Notes under the pieces: model-generated
What the model was told of the DNA's origin: nothing
What the model saw: only the letters and a program-made list of their open reading frames with translations
Database searches by the model: none
DNA from: Lamellibrachia satsuma
Taxonomy: Eukaryota; Annelida; Polychaeta; Sabellida; Siboglinidae
Direction of reading: 5' to 3'
Assembly (NCBI GenBank): GCA_033239005.1
Contig: BSQZ01000006.1
Location: forward strand, 37,501-101,500
DNA: 64,000 bases
Shown: positions 60,310 to 64,000 of the stretch, in pieces
Layout of the letters: each line of letters starts with the position of its first letter
How positions within the stretch are numbered: position 1 is the first letter of the stretch
Made by a program: the position numbers and the translations under genes

Positions 60310-63300
60310 TATATAACTGTACCCCAGAACACAGCTAGAATATATAGTCACTGTACCCAGAGTACAAAACAGGAATACATAGTTGTTGTACCCACAGAAC
60401 ACAGCTAGAATGCATAGTCACTGTACACACAGTAAACAGCTAGAATATATAGTCACTGTACCCACAATACACAGCTAGAATACATATTCACCTTAACCCC
60501 AGTACACGGCTAGATTACATAATCACTGTACCCACAGTACACAGCCAGAATATATAATTCATAGTCACTGTACCAACAGTACACTGTTAGAATACTTAGT
60601 CGCTGAACCCACAGTACACAGCTAGAATACATAGTTACTGTACCCACAATACACAGCTAGAATAAATAGTCACTCTACTTACAGTACAGAGTTCACAGCT
60701 ACAATTCATAGATAATGTACCTACAGTGCACAACTGGAATACAGATACACTGTACCCACAATACACGATTAGAATACATAGTCAGTGTTCCCTCAGAACA
60801 CATCTAGAAAGCATAGTCACTGTACCCAAAGTACACAACTAGAACACATAGTTACTCTACCCGAAGTAAAGAAATATAATACATAATCACTATACCCACA
60901 CAGGTAGAAAACATAGTCACAGTACCCAAAGTACACACCTATAATACATAGTCACTGTACCTACAGCACACAGCTAGAATGTATAGTCACTGTACCCAGA
61001 GTACAAAACTGGAATACATAGTTGTTGTACCCACAGAACACATCTAGAATGCATAGTCACTGTACACACAGTAAACAGCTAGAATATATAGTCACTGTAC
61101 CCACAATACACAGCTAGAATACATATTCACCGTAACCCCAGTACATGGCTAGATTACATAATCACTGTACCCACAGTACACAGCCAGAATATATAATTCA
61201 TAGTCACTGTACCAACAGTACACTGTTAGAATACTTAGTCGCTGAACCCACAGTACACAGCTAGAATACATAATCACTCTACCTACAGTACTCAGCTAGA
61301 ATACATAGTTACTGTACCCACAATACACAGCTAGAATAAATAGTCACTCTACTTACAGTACAGAGTTCACAGCTACAATTCATACATAATGTACCTACAG
61401 TGCACAACTGGAATACAGATACACTGTACCCACAATACACGATTAGAATACATAGTCAGTGTTCCCTCAGAAAACATCTGGAAAGCATAGTCACTGTACC
61501 CAAAGTACACCACTAGAACACATAGTTACTCTACCCAAAGTAAACAAATATAATACATAATCACTATACCCATACAGGTAGAAAACATAGTCACAGTACC
61601 CAAAGTACACACCTATAATACATAGTCACTGTACCCACAGCACACAGCTAGAATGTATAGTCACTGTACCCAGAGTACAAAACAGGAATACATAGTTGTT
61701 GTACCCACAGAACACAGCTAGAATGCATAGTCACTGTACACACAGTAAACAGCTAGAATATATAGTCACTGTACCCACAATACACAGCTAGAATACATAA
61801 TCACTGTACCCACAGTGCACAGCTAGATTACATAGTCACTGTACCTACAATTAACAGGTAGAATACATATTCACTGTACCCCCACTACACGGCTAGTATA
61901 CATAGTCACTGTACCAACAGTACACGGGTAGAATACATATTCACCGTACCCACAGTGCACAGTTAGAATACATATTCACTGTACCTACAGTGCACAGCTA
62001 GAATACATAGTCACTTCACCAACAGTACACATCTAGAATACATAGTCACTCTACCCACAGTAAACAGCTAGAATACATAGTCACTGTACCCACAGTACAC
62101 AACTAGAACACATAGTCACTGTACCCACAGTAGAAACCTACAATGCATAGTCACTGTACACACAATAAACAGCAAGAATACATATTTACTGTACCCACTG
62201 TACACAGCTACAGTACATAGTCACTGTACCCATAGTACACAGCTAGAATACATAGTCACTGTACCCACAGTACACAGCTAGAACGCATAGTCACTGTACC
62301 CAGAGTACAAAACTGGAATACATAGTTACTGTACCCGCAGAACACAGCTATTGATATAATGCATAGTCACTGTACACACAATAAACAGCAAGAATACATA
62401 TTTACTGTACCCACTGTACACAGCTACAGTACATAGTCACTGTACCCATAGTACACAGCTAGAACACATAGTCACTCTACCCACAATACACAGCTATTGT
62501 CACTCTACCCATAGTACACAGCTAGAATACATAGTCACTGTACCAACAGTAAACGGGCAGAATACATATTCACTGTACCCACAATAAATAGGTAGAATAC
62601 ATATTCACTCTCCCTAGAACAGGGCTAGAATACATATTCACTGTACCCACAGTACACAGCTAGAATACATAGTCACTGTACCCAGAGTACACAGCTAGAA
62701 TACATAGTCACTGTACCACAGTACAAAGCCAGAATGAATAGTCACTGTACCCAAAGTACTAGGTTAGAATATATAGTCACTCTACCCACAGTACACAGCT
62801 AGAATACATAGTCACTGTTCCCACAGTACACAGCTAGAATACGTAGTCACTGTACCCACAGTACTAGGCTAGAATACATATTCACTGTACCCACAGTACA
62901 CAGCTAGAATACATAGTCACTGTACCCAGAGTACACAGCTAGAATACATAGTCACTGTACCCACAGAACACATCTAGAATCCATGGGTAGAATACATAGT
63001 CACTCTACCCACAGACCACGGTTAGAATACATAGTCACTCTACCCACAGTACACAGCTAGAATACTTAATCACTCTACCCACAGTACACAGCTAGAATAC
63101 TTAATCACTGTACCCACAGTACATGGCTACAATACATAATCACTGTATCCCCAATAAACAGTTCAAATACATATTCACTGTACCCACAGTACAAGGCTAG
63201 AATACATAATCATTCTACCCACAGTACACAGTTAGAATACATAGTCAATGTACCCACAGTACACAGCTAGAATACATAGTCACTGTACCCAGAGTACAAA

Positions 63301-64000
63301 ACTGGAATACATAGTCACTGTACCCACAAAAAACAGCTAGAATGCATAGTCACTGTACACACAGTGAACAGCTAGAATACATAGTAACTGTAACCACAGC
63401 ACACAGCTATAATACATAGTCACTGTACCCACAGTACACAGCTAGAATACTTAATCACTGTGTACCCACAGTACACAGCTACAATACATAATCACTGTAC
63501 CCACAGTGCACAGCTAGAATACATAGTTACTGTACCCACAGTACACAGCTACAATACATAGTCACTGTACCCACAGTTCACATCTAGAATACATTGTCAA
63601 TGTATTCAGATTACACAGCTACAGTACATAATGAATGTACCCACAGAACACAGCTACAGTACATAGTCACTGTACACACATTAAACAACTAAAATACATA
63701 TTAACTCAACCCACAGTACAAAGCTAGAATACATAATCACTGTAGCCAGAGTACACAGCTATAATACGTAGTCACTGTACACACAGTACACAGCTATATA
63801 ACATATTCACTGAACCCACAGTACACAGCTAGAATACATAATCACTGTACCCAGAGTACACAGCTAAAATACATAGTCACTGTACCACCCAATATACAGC
63901 TACAACTCATAGTCACTGTACCCACATTAAACAACTAAAATACATATTAACTCAACCCACAATACAAAGCTAGAATACATAATCACTGTAGCCAGAGTAC
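60310..64000. repeat. 35-bp satellite array with higher-order structure, continuing past the window
   Basis: More than 100 units of a 35-bp monomer, which can be written ACAGCTAGAATACATAGTCA plus CTGTACCCACAGTAC. Monomers vary by substitutions, with occasional short or long units. The marker CAGAGTACAAAAC recurs at 60358, 60997 and 61671, spacings 639 and 674 bp, which differ by one monomer; the variants between markers recur in the same order, so this part is a higher-order repeat of 18-19 monomers. Near the end a 246-bp (seven-monomer) sub-repeat is seen (TTAAACAACT at 63681 and 63927). No coding potential. Confidence 0.96.

Noticed and set aside
60310..64000. CRISPR-like array of 35-bp repeats
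   Set aside because: There are no unique spacers; monomers are head-to-tail with graded variation, and the context is eukaryotic. It is a satellite.

Overview
The window looks like a retrotransposon-rich genome of an aquatic invertebrate, most likely a lophotrochozoan such as a mollusc or annelid. This is inferred from spliced genes with GT-AG (and some GC-AG) introns, an expanded PARP14-like family, and a mixture of jockey-superfamily LINEs (CR1, L2 and related), pogo and PIF/Harbinger-type DNA transposons and a hAT-type MITE. The species cannot be fixed from sequence alone. Nothing bacterial is present.

The host content is one gene family in three copies: large PARP14-like proteins with an RRM array, KH-like region, macrodomains and a mono-ADP-ribosyltransferase (ART) domain. 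Copy A (+ strand, 1-15651) has three partial or whole RRM modules upstream of a KH-like/macro1 exon, then three exons of the ART domain. The macro2 and later exons found in the other copies are absent and a LINE lies in their place. Copy C (- strand, about 58502 down to 33361) has at least seven RRMs spread over many small exons, the KH-like/macro1 exon, a complete macro2 and two further linker exons. It then runs into a pogo element before any WWE or ART exon. Copy B (+ strand, 18121-23971) is a near-identical inverted duplicate of the 3' part of C. Each copy carries disabling changes, so pseudogenes are likely, although some one-base indels may be sequencing errors.

Layout: 1-8631 A exons, with an intronic LINE at 2.3-5.0 kb and a MITE; 8.64-12.35 kb a LINE; 13.79-15.65 kb the ART exons; 17.3-18.12 kb a LINE endonuclease fragment; 18.12-28.11 kb and 29.22-39.24 kb the two arms of a 10-kb inverted repeat around a 1.1-kb spacer holding the 3' half of a DDE transposase; 39.24-58.50 kb the 5' part of C, with further LINEs and an internal segmental duplication; 58.9-60.3 kb low-complexity and duplicated spacer; 60.3-64.0 kb a 35-bp satellite with a higher-order period of about 640-675 bp.

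The most interesting points are the giant inverted repeat (a fold-back duplication, or an assembly problem), the modular phase-1 exon design in which each intron splits an RRM at the same place, several short RRM exons that are easy to miss, and reciprocal empty and filled LINE sites that order the duplication events.
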